64,000 nt of DNA. Source: BOG-1155 sp050012495. Its GTDB lineage: Bacteria > Desulfobacterota > Syntrophorhabdia > Syntrophorhabdales > WCHB1-27. Shown piece after piece: positions 42,162 through 50,119 of the stretch; positions within the stretch are counted from its first letter, which is position 1; each line of letters opens with the position of its first letter. Both the position numbers and the translations under genes were made by a program. The stretch is from assembly GCA_050012495.1 (NCBI GenBank), contig JBEKHB010000005.1:1-64000 (forward strand), in the 5' to 3' direction. Under the pieces are notes generated by a model that was not told the origin of the DNA, ran no database searches, and worked only from the letters and a program-made list of their open reading frames with translations.

Positions 42162-43226
42162 ATGCGCAGAACAGACATTGGACCACCTGATTTTAGGACA
42201 ATGCTCCCGGAAGTAATAACGAAAAACTATGGTCAGTGGAAATACCATGAGATAGTCCGCGCCGGCGTTCTGAAACATGTTGCCGAGAACGGCGACGAGC
42301 TCTATACGGTAAGGGCCGGGTCCCCGAGGCTCGTAAGTATCGATTTTATACGGGACCTCTGTGACGTTGCCGACAAATTCTGCGACGGGCACCTCCGTTT
42401 TACAAGCCGTCACAACGTAGAGTTCCTCACGCCGGATAAGACGCGGGTGGAGCCGCTCATTCAGGAGCTTGGGAAACTTGGTCTGCCTGTCGGCGGCACT
42501 GGCGACTGCATTTCAAATATCGTACACACCCAGGGATGGATACACTGCCACAGCGCCGCCACCGACGCCTCGGGCATAACGAAAGCCATCATGGACGCAT
42601 TCTATGACCACTTCACTGAGATGAAGCTGCCGAATCACCTGAGGATCTCCATGGCCTGCTGCATCAACATGTGTGGGGCCATACACTGCTCGGACCTCGC
42701 GGTTGTCGGCGTCCATACAAAGCCGCCCAGGCCCGACCACCAAAAGGTGCTTGCCCAGTGCGAGATACCGACCACGATACAGTCCTGCCCGACAGGCGCG
42801 GTGAGGCGGCACCCGGATGCGAACATCAAGAGCGTGGTCGTGAAAGACGACCTCTGTATGTACTGCGGGAACTGTTTTACCGTATGCCCGGCGATGCCGC
42901 TTGCCGACGCGGATGCGGACGGCGTCGCGATCTATGCGGGCGGTAAGGTCTCTAATGCCCGGAAACCGCCGATGTATTCCAGAATGGTCGTGCCCTTCCT
43001 GCCGAACCACCCGCCGAGATGGCCCGAGGTGGTCGACGTGCTGAAGAGGATTGTCGAGATCTATGCGGCAGGAGCGAAGCCGGCCGAGCGGCTCGGTGAA
43101 TGGATCGAGAGGATAGGCTGGGAAGCCTTTTTCAAGCGCACGGAAATTCCGTTCACCGATAAGCACGTGGATGATTTTACCCATGCGATAGAGACTTACA
43201 GGACAACGACGCAGTTCAAGTGGTAA
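42162..43226 (+). CDS. dsrB: Dissimilatory sulfite reductase beta subunit
   Basis: DsrB, 354 residues. TRAGSPR-like and SIDFIRDLCDVADKFCDGHLRFTSRHNVEFL segments near 60-90 are characteristic. Cys residues for siroheme/4Fe-4S coordination are at HCHSAATDASGI and ACCINMCGAIHCSDLAVVG near 125-185, and the ferredoxin domain has CMYCGNCFTVCPAMPL near 231. It follows dsrA by 26 bp with AAGGAGG, forming the catalytic pair. Confidence 0.96.
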   Translation: MRRTDIGPPDFRTMLPEVITKNYGQWKYHEIVRAGVLKHVAENGDELYTVRAGSPRLVSIDFIRDLCDVADKFCDGHLRFTSRHNVEFLTPDKTRVEPLIQELGKLGLPVGGTGDCISNIVHTQGWIHCHSAATDASGITKAIMDAFYDHFTEMKLPNHLRISMACCINMCGAIHCSDLAVVGVHTKPPRPDHQKVLAQCEIPTTIQSCPTGAVRRHPDANIKSVVVKDDLCMYCGNCFTVCPAMPLADADADGVAIYAGGKVSNARKPPMYSRMVVPFLPNHPPRWPEVVDVLKRIVEIYAAGAKPAERLGEWIERIGWEAFFKRTEIPFTDKHVDDFTHAIETYRTTTQFKW

Positions 43227-43272
43227 TGTTTTAACCACCTATGGCGGGTGGCCGGAAATCCGGGAGGTGACC

Positions 43273-43476
43273 GTGAGCGCAGAAGTGTCGGAGGAACTGA
43301 AACAGAAAGTGCTCCAGTATCTGGAGTCGGTGACGAAGGCCAAGAACCGGGAAGTTGCGCGTGCCCTTGGCGAGGAGAAGAGTGTCGTTGATAAGGCCAT
43401 AGCGGACCTGGCCAAGGACGACAAGATCGAGTACGTGTATCTGGGAGCGTCGTTCATCAAGCTGAAAGGGAAATGA
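43273..43476 (+). CDS. dsrD: Dissimilatory sulfite reductase-associated protein DsrD
   Basis: DsrD, 67 residues, a small winged-helix protein that activates sulfite reduction by DsrAB and is found almost only in reductive-type systems. The sequence VSEELKQKVLQYLESVTKAKN and IADLAKDDKIEYVYLGASFIKL matches. GTG 43273 is chosen because GGGAGG lies five bases upstream; GTG 43267 would lie inside that site. Its presence supports sulfate reduction rather than sulfur oxidation. Confidence 0.92.
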   Translation: MSAEVSEELKQKVLQYLESVTKAKNREVARALGEEKSVVDKAIADLAKDDKIEYVYLGASFIKLKGK

Positions 43477-43480
43477 CCCT

Positions 43481-43675
43481 CCCCGCCGCAAGCAGCGGGG
43501 TATCGGCCTCTGTCCCCGGCCGTCATTCCGTGCTTGACACGGTAGAGCGAAGCGGGCAGTAATCCCGCCTGCGCGTCGCGAAGGCGGGACATCCGGTTGG
43601 ATTCTCTGGATACCGGCTTCCGCCGGGTACCCGCTTGCGGGTGATGACGAATTCGCGGCAAGCCGCGGGGAATTA
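43481..43675 (+). repeat. REP/MITE-like palindromic repeat between dsrD and dsrN
   Basis: The 216-bp gap is nearly all palindromic. CCCCGC/GCGGGG (43481-43500) may terminate the dsrABD message. The main element, 43521-43649, has CGTCAT and ATGACG at its ends and internal stems such as CCGCCT/AGGCGG and ACCGGC/GCCGGGT, followed by CGCGGC/GCCGCG near 43654-43668. It resembles dispersed extragenic repeats common in deltaproteobacteria. Confidence 0.65.
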
Positions 43676-43692
43676 ACCCGGAGGAATTGCAC

Positions 43693-45102
43693 ATGTTGCC
43701 GAGGTTTGTCGTCGGAGCGCCGAAGGGGCGCTCCGGTAAGACCACCATAAGTATCGCGATCGGCAGGGCCTTGAGCAACCGCGCTCTTGCCGTTCAGCCC
43801 TTTAAAAAAGGACCTGACTACATCGATCCCTCCTGGCTGACCCTTGCCTGCGGGAGAAGCTGCTCTAACCTCGATACGTTCATTATGCCTGAAGAGACGC
43901 TCCTGCCGTCTTTTGGCAGGATGGCGCTGGACGCAGACCTCACTCTTATTGAAGGGGCAATGGGTCTGTTCGATTCCCCTGAAGCGGACGGATTGGGAAG
44001 TGTCGCGTGGCTTGCCCGTTTGCTCAAGGCGCCCGTAATCCTCGTCGTCAACGCGGAGCGTATGACGCGCAGCATCGCCGCGCTGGTGAGCGGATACCAG
44101 CATTTTGAGCCGGAAACGCATATCGCCGCCGTTATTCTCAACAATGTCTCGGGGTCTCGCCATAGGGACAAGCTCGTGAATGCAGTGGAAAGCCATTGCG
44201 GCATACCCGTGGTGGGCGCCGTTCCGGGCAATCCGGAACTGACGATTACCGAACGCCACCTGGGCCTCACTCCTTCCGCGGAGAAGGAGCAGGCGGAATC
44301 CGTGGTGGCGACGATCTGCGAAATAGTCGAAAAATACCTGGACCTCGACGCTATCCTCACAATTGCGAAGGGGGCGCCCGAGCTGTCTATTCCTGTGAGA
44401 GACCTTGCCCCTAAACCGGCGTGCATTGCCCGTGTTGGTGTATTGCGTGATCGGGTGTTCAGCTTTTACTATCCCGAGAATCTGGAAGCCCTCGCTGAAG
44501 CAGGGGTAGAGGTGGTCCCTCTTGACGTCCTTGCCGCGCGTAAGCTGCCCGACCTTGATGGGCTTTACATGGGCGGCGGCTTCCCTGAGCTCTACGCATC
44601 GCGGCTGGAGGCAAATAGCCGGCTCAGGGCCGACATCGCCGCAGCCATAGAGAAGGGTCTTCCGACCTATGCGGAATGCGCCGGATTGATGTACCTCTGC
44701 CGGGCGATCAGATGGCAGGGCAGACGTTACGAGATGGTCGGGGTCATTCCGGCCGAGGTGGAGCTTTCAACGCGACCGGCGGGACATGGCTATGTGGAAT
44801 TGGCGGTGACTGCGGAGAATTGCTGGTTTCCTCGGGGCCGTATGCTGAGAGGCCACGAGTTCCACCATTCCCGGATTATTCCGGCGGAGCCGATCGCAAC
44901 CGCGTGTGAGGTGAAACGCGGGTATGGCATTGACGGCCGGGTGGACGGCATCCTCTATAAGCACCTGTTCGCCGCGTACATGCACCTCCACGCCCTCGGC
45001 AACCCCGAATGGGCCCGTGCATTCGCGGCCCTCGCAGCAGAGTATGGAGCATCGAAGGGCAAGGCGAAAGACCGTGACGATATAAATTCCCAGGCCGGCT
45101 GA
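43693..45102 (+). CDS. dsrN: Cobyrinic acid a,c-diamide synthase-like protein DsrN
   Basis: A 469-residue CbiA-family amidotransferase. It has the ATP-binding GAPKGRSGKTTISIAIG at the N-terminus, the ACGRSCSNLDTFIMP segment near 54 and a C-terminal glutaminase-like domain with MGGGFPELYA near 296 and nucleophile Cys in YAECAGLMYLC near 328. In dsr clusters this protein, DsrN, is believed to amidate siroheme for DsrAB. ATG 43693 follows GGAGGAATT; an in-frame TTG lies two codons upstream. Confidence 0.9.
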   Translation: MLPRFVVGAPKGRSGKTTISIAIGRALSNRALAVQPFKKGPDYIDPSWLTLACGRSCSNLDTFIMPEETLLPSFGRMALDADLTLIEGAMGLFDSPEADGLGSVAWLARLLKAPVILVVNAERMTRSIAALVSGYQHFEPETHIAAVILNNVSGSRHRDKLVNAVESHCGIPVVGAVPGNPELTITERHLGLTPSAEKEQAESVVATICEIVEKYLDLDAILTIAKGAPELSIPVRDLAPKPACIARVGVLRDRVFSFYYPENLEALAEAGVEVVPLDVLAARKLPDLDGLYMGGGFPELYASRLEANSRLRADIAAAIEKGLPTYAECAGLMYLCRAIRWQGRRYEMVGVIPAEVELSTRPAGHGYVELAVTAENCWFPRGRMLRGHEFHHSRIIPAEPIATACEVKRGYGIDGRVDGILYKHLFAAYMHLHALGNPEWARAFAALAAEYGASKGKAKDRDDINSQAG

Positions 45103-45129
45103 TAGTTCAAGGAGAGAGGAGGGCAGGGT

Positions 45130-45276
45130 ATGGCGATATGTCCGGTGTGCAAAGGGGAAGTTGAGGAAAAGAAAGCACGGGGTACGACCACGGTCGGGGA
45201 CCGGACGTACTATTTCGATACGAAGGGCTGCAAAAAGCAGTTCGATGAAGAACAGGAAAAATCTAAAGAGAAATAG
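45130..45276 (+). CDS. 48-residue YHS/TRASH-like metal-binding protein
   Basis: A short frame from ATG 45130 reads MAICPVCKGEVEEKKARGTT, then VGDRTYYFDTKGCKKQFDE, and ends with a charged tail. CPVC plus a downstream GC and YYFDTKGC is the YHS/TRASH-like pattern for binding a metal ion. GAGGGCAGGG lies upstream. It sits between dsrN and dsrC (11 bp ahead), so it probably belongs to the same operon; its job is unknown. Confidence 0.78.
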   Translation: MAICPVCKGEVEEKKARGTTTVGDRTYYFDTKGCKKQFDEEQEKSKEK

Positions 45277-45287
45277 GAGGCTATACC

Positions 45288-45605
45288 ATGGCGAAGGCCA
45301 CATTGGGCGGACAGGAGATCGAGATCGATGAGGACGGCTTCATTCAGGAGCCGGATAAGTGGAACACAGAGGTGGCAGAGGACTTGGCAAAGACGGAAGA
45401 CGCATACCCCATGGGTGAAGAGGCCTGGAGGCTGGTCAACTATCTGAGGGATTACTATATCAAATACGAGATTGCTCCACCCGTGAGAATGTTGACCAAA
45501 CAGACGAAGCTCGACCTGAAGAGGATATACGAGTTGTTTCCCGGCGGACCGGCGAAGGGCGCGTGCAAGATTGCAGGTCTTCCGAAGCCTACGGGCTGCG
45601 TGTAG
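45288..45605 (+). CDS. dsrC: DsrC sulfur carrier / DsrC trisulfide protein
   Basis: DsrC, 105 residues, accepts sulfur from DsrAB on two C-terminal cysteines and is re-reduced at the DsrMKJOP complex. The C-terminal arm contains GPAKGACKIAGLPKPTGCV, with both redox cysteines (penultimate and ten residues before it), so this is true DsrC rather than a TusE-only type. N-terminal MAKATLGGQEIEIDEDGF is typical. GGAG precedes ATG 45288. Confidence 0.95.
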   Translation: MAKATLGGQEIEIDEDGFIQEPDKWNTEVAEDLAKTEDAYPMGEEAWRLVNYLRDYYIKYEIAPPVRMLTKQTKLDLKRIYELFPGGPAKGACKIAGLPKPTGCV

Positions 45606-45617
45606 GGATGACAATGG

Positions 45618-45658
45618 GCGCGGAGCAATGAGCAGGTTTCCTGTTCGTTGCTCCGCGC
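45618..45658 (+). terminator. Long hairpin after dsrC
   Basis: GCGCGGAGCAA (45618-45628) pairs with TTGCTCCGCGC (45648-45658), and inner AGCAGG/CCTGTT extends the stem. The run after it, TTTCG, is weak. It may terminate or attenuate the dsrABD-N-C message, raising dsrC output relative to the following dsrMK-type genes. Confidence 0.65.
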
Positions 45659-45677
45659 TTTCGATAGGGAGGTCTAA

Positions 45678-46583
45678 GTGAACGTGTTTCTGGCCGTGCT
45701 GACGTACTTCGGCTACGTGTTTGTCACTGCAATGTACACCGTGAAAGCGGTAAAGTTTCTTCATTTGCCCAGGCACTTGCGGTGGGAGCTCTACCCCGTC
45801 ATACACGAAGAGAAGTACCGCTACGGAGGGTCTTACTTCGAGGAGCTGGACTGGATCGAGGGAGGTCGCCGAAAGGGATGGCTCAGGAGCATCTGGTTTC
45901 TCCTCAAGGAGTATCTTACCCTCGGAGAATACTTCAAGCGGCGCAAAGGCTATTGGTTGGCCCTCTACCCGTGGCATATCGGTTTCATCCTGATCATCAG
46001 CTTTCACATCTTTACGTTCTTTGCTGCCCTGGCCATGGTCTTCGGCCTTCCCGTATCGAGCGACTCGCCAATTCTAGCCGGAAAGGCATTCTACTACGTT
46101 GTCCTTCTGGTGGGCCTTGTGGCTTTTATCAGCGGTGTTCTGGGAAGCATCGGGATCATGATCAAGAGGATTGCCGACTATGACCTTAGGGCGTACGCCA
46201 CCCCCCAGAACTATTTCACGTATCTTTTCTGCCTGGCCGTCTTTCTCAGCGGACTTTACACCTGGGCTTTTGTTGATCCGACCTTTGCGGAATACAGGCA
46301 TTTCTGGGTGGGACTTATCACCGCGCGACCCGTTGGGGTTGCCCCGGGGGCTGCCCTGCACATTATCCTGTTCGATCTGTTTTTGATCTACCTTCCCTTC
46401 ACCCGGTCGATGCACTACGTGACGAGGATCTTCGCATTCTTTCTCATACGGTGGGACGATGAGCCGAACCGTCGGGGAAGCAAGCTAGAGGGTGAGCTGA
46501 TTAAGCTGTTCGGGGAAAAGCCGACCTGGGCGGCGCCCCACATCAAGCAGGGGAAAACATGGGGAGAACAGGTGGTCAAATGA
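45678..46583 (+). CDS. DsrM-like b-type cytochrome, extra copy
   Basis: A 301-residue membrane protein with about five hydrophobic segments and histidines in membrane contexts (FHIFTFFAALAMVFG, KRIADYDLRAYATPQ). It belongs with the NarI/DsrM/TmcC-type cytochromes that pass electrons from menaquinol to a DsrK/HdrD partner. GTG 45678 follows TAGGGAGG. It forms a pair with the next gene and is clearly distinct from dsrM at 49081. The name DsrM2 is only descriptive. Confidence 0.82.
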   Translation: MNVFLAVLTYFGYVFVTAMYTVKAVKFLHLPRHLRWELYPVIHEEKYRYGGSYFEELDWIEGGRRKGWLRSIWFLLKEYLTLGEYFKRRKGYWLALYPWHIGFILIISFHIFTFFAALAMVFGLPVSSDSPILAGKAFYYVVLLVGLVAFISGVLGSIGIMIKRIADYDLRAYATPQNYFTYLFCLAVFLSGLYTWAFVDPTFAEYRHFWVGLITARPVGVAPGAALHIILFDLFLIYLPFTRSMHYVTRIFAFFLIRWDDEPNRRGSKLEGELIKLFGEKPTWAAPHIKQGKTWGEQVVK

Positions 46584-46605
46584 GAGCTCTGATAAGGCGG
46601 GTAGT

Positions 46606-48204
46606 ATGAAGCGCAAGATCAAGATAAAAGATATGGCAAGATCCGACGGGCAGCTCGTTACCCTGGAGCCGTCCGATTTCATGCAACTGCCGCCACCCTA
46701 CGACGAAGCCAGGCCCCTGAAGGAGCTCACGGAGGATCAGAAAGCCCGGTACGAAGCCTCCCTCGACGGCATCCTTGCCGTGGCGATCCCAAAGCCGGCA
46801 AATGCCGGGGAAGAAGAGGAGTTCGTGCGGAAGTTCCTGTCAGGATTGCGCAAACTGCTGACAAAGGAGAACAACTGGACCTTTCTGCAGCCCCTTGTCC
46901 ACTCCCTCAACTATTGCGTCAAATGTCAGCTTTGCAACGACTCGTGCCCGGCCTACGTGGCGAGCGGAAAGCAGGAGATATATCGGCCGACCTTTCGCCC
47001 CGAGGTGCTTCGCCGCATCATAAACAAGTACCTGAAGAAGGAGCATGGCATACTCGCGAAGCTGACGGCCAGCGACATCGAGCTGAACTTCACCCTTCTC
47101 GCAAGGCTGGCTGAGCTCGCCTACCGGTGCACCCTGTGCAGGCGATGCGCCCAGGTTTGTCCGCTCGGCGTGGATAATGCCCTCATCAGCCGCGAAATCA
47201 GAAAACTCTTCAGCCAGGAGCTTGGTATAGCCCCCGCGGAGCTGCACGAGAAAGGAACGGTCCAGCAGTTGAACGTCGGCTCGAGCACCGGCATTACGCC
47301 GAAAGCCCTTGCGAACATCATCGCCTTCATGGAAGACGACATAGAGGAGAAGACGGGCAAAAAGATAAAGATACCCGTCGACAAGGAGGGGGCTGACGTG
47401 CTCCTTGTGCACAACGCAGGCGAATTCCTTGCGTGGCCGGAAAACCCGGAGGCCTTCGCGATCCTCTTCGATGCGGCCGGGATAGACTGGACCCTCTCCA
47501 GCGAGATGGTCGGCTACGACGCGGTCAACTACGGCATATGGTACGACGACGTCCAGGCGGCACGGATTGCCGTGCACCACGCCGAGGCGGCCAAACGGCT
47601 CAAGGTGAAGAAGATCTGCGTTGGCGAGTGCGGCCACTCGCACAAAGCGCTCATGGTTATCGCGGACCGCATCCTCACGGGGGACCTCAACATACCGCGG
47701 GTAAGCGCTATGCCCCTCCTGGAGGACCTCGTCTGCAACGGCAAACTCAAACTTGACCCGAGCCGGAACACGTTCCCCGTGACCCTCCACGACCCCTGCA
47801 ACATGGTGAGGCTCATGGGGATCGTCGAGCCCCAGCGAAGGATCGTGAGGGCGATCTGCCCGCAATTCAGGGAGATGGAGCCTCACGGCGTAGAAAACTA
47901 TTGCTGCGGCGGGGGCAGCGGCTTTGCGATCATGCAATCGATGAATTTCCCCGACTGGCGCGGCGGCGTCTCGTCGAGGATGAAAATGAAACAGATCATA
48001 GATGCCTTTGCGGATACTCCCGACCCGGAGGTGAAAAAATACGTGTGCGCCCCCTGCTCAAACTGCAAAGGCCTCCTGAGAGATTCTATCGAGTATTACG
48101 ACGCGTGGAATAAAAGCGGCATAATATACGGCGGACTAGTCGAGTTGATCGTCAATGCGATGGTCGATCTGGAGAAGCCGTTTATTGAATGGGAGTTCCA
48201 CTGA
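46606..48204 (+). CDS. DsrK-like/HdrD-like iron-sulfur protein, extra copy
   Basis: A 532-residue cytoplasmic-side protein. Two ferredoxin motifs (CVKCQLCNDSCPA near 105 and CTLCRRCAQVCPLG near 176) precede a cysteine-rich catalytic (CCG-like) domain, with HDPCNMVRLMG near 397, YCCGGGSGF near 430 and CAPCSNCKGLL near 482. This is the heterodisulfide-reductase-type active site that acts on DsrC in DsrK. The gene pairs with the DsrM-like gene 22 bp upstream. Confidence 0.85.
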   Translation: MKRKIKIKDMARSDGQLVTLEPSDFMQLPPPYDEARPLKELTEDQKARYEASLDGILAVAIPKPANAGEEEEFVRKFLSGLRKLLTKENNWTFLQPLVHSLNYCVKCQLCNDSCPAYVASGKQEIYRPTFRPEVLRRIINKYLKKEHGILAKLTASDIELNFTLLARLAELAYRCTLCRRCAQVCPLGVDNALISREIRKLFSQELGIAPAELHEKGTVQQLNVGSSTGITPKALANIIAFMEDDIEEKTGKKIKIPVDKEGADVLLVHNAGEFLAWPENPEAFAILFDAAGIDWTLSSEMVGYDAVNYGIWYDDVQAARIAVHHAEAAKRLKVKKICVGECGHSHKALMVIADRILTGDLNIPRVSAMPLLEDLVCNGKLKLDPSRNTFPVTLHDPCNMVRLMGIVEPQRRIVRAICPQFREMEPHGVENYCCGGGSGFAIMQSMNFPDWRGGVSSRMKMKQIIDAFADTPDPEVKKYVCAPCSNCKGLLRDSIEYYDAWNKSGIIYGGLVELIVNAMVDLEKPFIEWEFH

Positions 48205-48548
48205 TGAACGAGAAAAAGGGCAAGGTTTTCGTTTTTGGACAGGAAGGGGTTGGACACGGCGACGACACCATGGGTTTCGAGATACTGATGACCCTCCTGG
48301 ATGCTTTGGTGAAACGGGAGGAGAAGCCCGCAGGCATCATTTTCTGGAACATGGCCGTCCAGCTCCTTGTCGCAGGCTCGCCCGCAGTCGGCCGCCTGAA
48401 GGCCCTGGAAGAAAAGGGCGTGACGATCCTGGCGGGCAGGTTTTGCCTCCATGATCTCTGCATTGCCGATAGGGTGGCGGTGGGCAAGGCAGCGGGCATG
48501 GACGAGATCCTCGATTTCATGTTCGGCCATGAGGTGATAAGCCTGTGA
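48204..48548 (+). CDS. DsrE/YedF-like small protein
   Basis: A 114-residue protein with the DsrE-like alpha/beta fold pattern. GKVFVFGQEGVGHGDDTMGFEI near residue 5 and the C-terminal GRFCLHDLCIADRVAVGKAAGMDEI near 74, with a cysteine where YedF/DsrE proteins keep their sulfur-binding residue. It starts on the stop of the preceding gene (TGATG) and overlaps the next (GTGA). A role in carrying sulfur, perhaps to DsrC, is inferred. DsrF and DsrH partners are absent. Confidence 0.78.
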   Translation: MNEKKGKVFVFGQEGVGHGDDTMGFEILMTLLDALVKREEKPAGIIFWNMAVQLLVAGSPAVGRLKALEEKGVTILAGRFCLHDLCIADRVAVGKAAGMDEILDFMFGHEVISL

Positions 48549-49084
48549 CGGAAGACGCACGGTCGACCGGTGCAGCGTTGGAGCAGGTGCTCTTCAGCAG
48601 AAAAGGGGCGATCCTCGAGGAGTGGCGTCGTGCGGTCGTGGAGACATATGCGGCCGAGACCGCCGCTTTCTTGACGTCGGAAAAGGACCCGTTCTGCAAT
48701 CCCGTGGGCCATGTGCTCAGCCAGACCGGCGATGCGCTTTTCGAGATTGCAGTGACCGGTGTGGAGCGGGAAAGGGCGGAGGAGGGCTTAAGCGATATCG
48801 TGCGGATAAGGGCCGTCCAGGACTTCTCACCATCCCGGGCGCTCTCCTTTGTCGACGCCATGAGGAAGGCTATTCGCCGTGAGGCACTGCCGATGGTGGC
48901 GGAGGAAGCCGGCGTCAGGCACTTGTTATGCATAGAGTCGCGCCTCGACGAGGCTATGCTCGTGGCAGTAGACCTGTACGTCGCGTGCAAAAAGCAGATA
49001 GACGAGATAAGGATCAAGGAAGCGCGGGCGGAGAAAGAGCGACTGCTCAGGCTGATAAGGGCTATGGGCGGGAGAAGCGCATGA
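48545..49084 (+). CDS. RsbRD N-terminal domain-like protein upstream of dsrM
   Basis: A 179-residue helical protein (EEWRRAVVETYAAETAAFL near 20-38, FSPSRALSFVDAMRKAIRR near 101). Size and pattern match the RsbRD_N domain proteins, haem-free globin-like folds, that frequently stand just before dsrM. GTG start overlaps the preceding stop, and its own stop overlaps dsrM (ATGA). It is likely a sensory or regulatory partner of the DsrMKJOP complex; its ligand is unknown. Confidence 0.75.
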   Translation: MTEDARSTGAALEQVLFSRKGAILEEWRRAVVETYAAETAAFLTSEKDPFCNPVGHVLSQTGDALFEIAVTGVERERAEEGLSDIVRIRAVQDFSPSRALSFVDAMRKAIRREALPMVAEEAGVRHLLCIESRLDEAMLVAVDLYVACKKQIDEIRIKEARAEKERLLRLIRAMGGRSA

Positions 49085-50076
49085 TTTACGCACTACTTTC
49101 CGTTCTATTCCTTGCTGTCGTCGGCTGGGTCGGCGGCGCCCTCGGGAATATGAACCTGCTCTTTGCGTTCGTAATTCCTTACGCGGCGCTCGCCGTGTTT
49201 GTCTTTGGCTTTGTCTCCCGGATTATCGGGTGGGGGCGCTCGCCCGTTCCCTTCTGCATCCCCACGACCTGCGGACAACAGCGGTCCCTTCCGTGGATCA
49301 GACAGGATAAACTCGAAAGCCCCACCAGCACCCTCTGGGTGATTAGCCGCATGGCCTTGGAGGTCCTCCTTTTCCGTTCCCTCTGGAGGAATGAGAAGGT
49401 AGAGATCAAGGGCGGCGGAAAACTGATCTTCAGCCCGAAGCGCTACCTCTGGCTCGGCGGACTGCTCTTCCATTGGTCCCTGGCACTCATCCTTTTCCGG
49501 CATCTGCGCTTCTTTACCGGACCGATTTTTCCCGGTATTGCCGCAATCCAGGGGCTCGACGGTTTCTTCGAGATCGGGGTTCCCTCGCTTTACGTGAGCG
49601 ACATCCTTATTCTCGTCGCCGTCACGTACCTTTTTGTCCGAAGGGCCTTCTCGCCTCAGTTGCGCCTCATTTCGCTGCCGAGCGACTATTTTGCCCTCTT
49701 CCTCCTTGGGGCGATCGCGCTCTCCGGAGTGCTCATGCGCCATTTCTTTAAGACGGACGTGGAGCGGGTAAAAGAGTCGATCATGGGGCTTGTGAGCTTT
49801 AGGCCGGTAGTATCCGCTCATTTGGGCGCTTTTTTCTACATCCACCTTTTTCTCGTGTCCGTTCTCGCTGCGTATTTTCCTTTTAGCAAGCTGATGCACG
49901 CGGGCGGGGTCTTTTTGAGCCCCACACGGAACCTGAAGAATGACAGCCGCATGAGGCGCCATGTCAACCCGTGGAGCTACCCGGTAAAAGTGCATACCTA
50001 CCAGGAATATGAGGACGAGTTCAGGGAAGCGATGATCGAAGCAGGCATCCCCGTGGAGCATGAAGGAAAGGCTTAA
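49081..50076 (+). CDS. dsrM: DsrM, b-type cytochrome subunit of DsrMKJOP
   Basis: DsrM, 331 residues, a NarI-like diheme cytochrome b with about six membrane segments (the first at residues 1-24). WRNEKVEIKGGGKLIFSPKRYLWLGGLLFHWSLALILFRHLRFF contains membrane His residues around 140. It oxidises menaquinol and donates electrons to DsrK. The gene leads the canonical dsrMKJOP block and is followed 43 bp later by dsrK. Confidence 0.94.
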   Translation: MIYALLSVLFLAVVGWVGGALGNMNLLFAFVIPYAALAVFVFGFVSRIIGWGRSPVPFCIPTTCGQQRSLPWIRQDKLESPTSTLWVISRMALEVLLFRSLWRNEKVEIKGGGKLIFSPKRYLWLGGLLFHWSLALILFRHLRFFTGPIFPGIAAIQGLDGFFEIGVPSLYVSDILILVAVTYLFVRRAFSPQLRLISLPSDYFALFLLGAIALSGVLMRHFFKTDVERVKESIMGLVSFRPVVSAHLGAFFYIHLFLVSVLAAYFPFSKLMHAGGVFLSPTRNLKNDSRMRRHVNPWSYPVKVHTYQEYEDEFREAMIEAGIPVEHEGKA

Positions 50077-50119
50077 AGCCAATGAAACGACAAGATAGAA
50101 AGGGGAAACCGGAGCTGGG

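Noticed and set aside
43490..43680. CRISPR array between dsrD and dsrN
   Set aside because: The repeats are palindromic and not regularly spaced, no spacers or cas genes exist; it is a REP-like element.
43477..43692. Cobalamin riboswitch ahead of the CbiA-like dsrN
   Set aside because: The sequence is fully accounted for by the palindromic repeat and shows no B12-box-like element.
46840..47937. 365-codon minus-strand frame opposite the extra dsrK-like gene
   Set aside because: Shadow of a gene with clear catalytic motifs; no start context.
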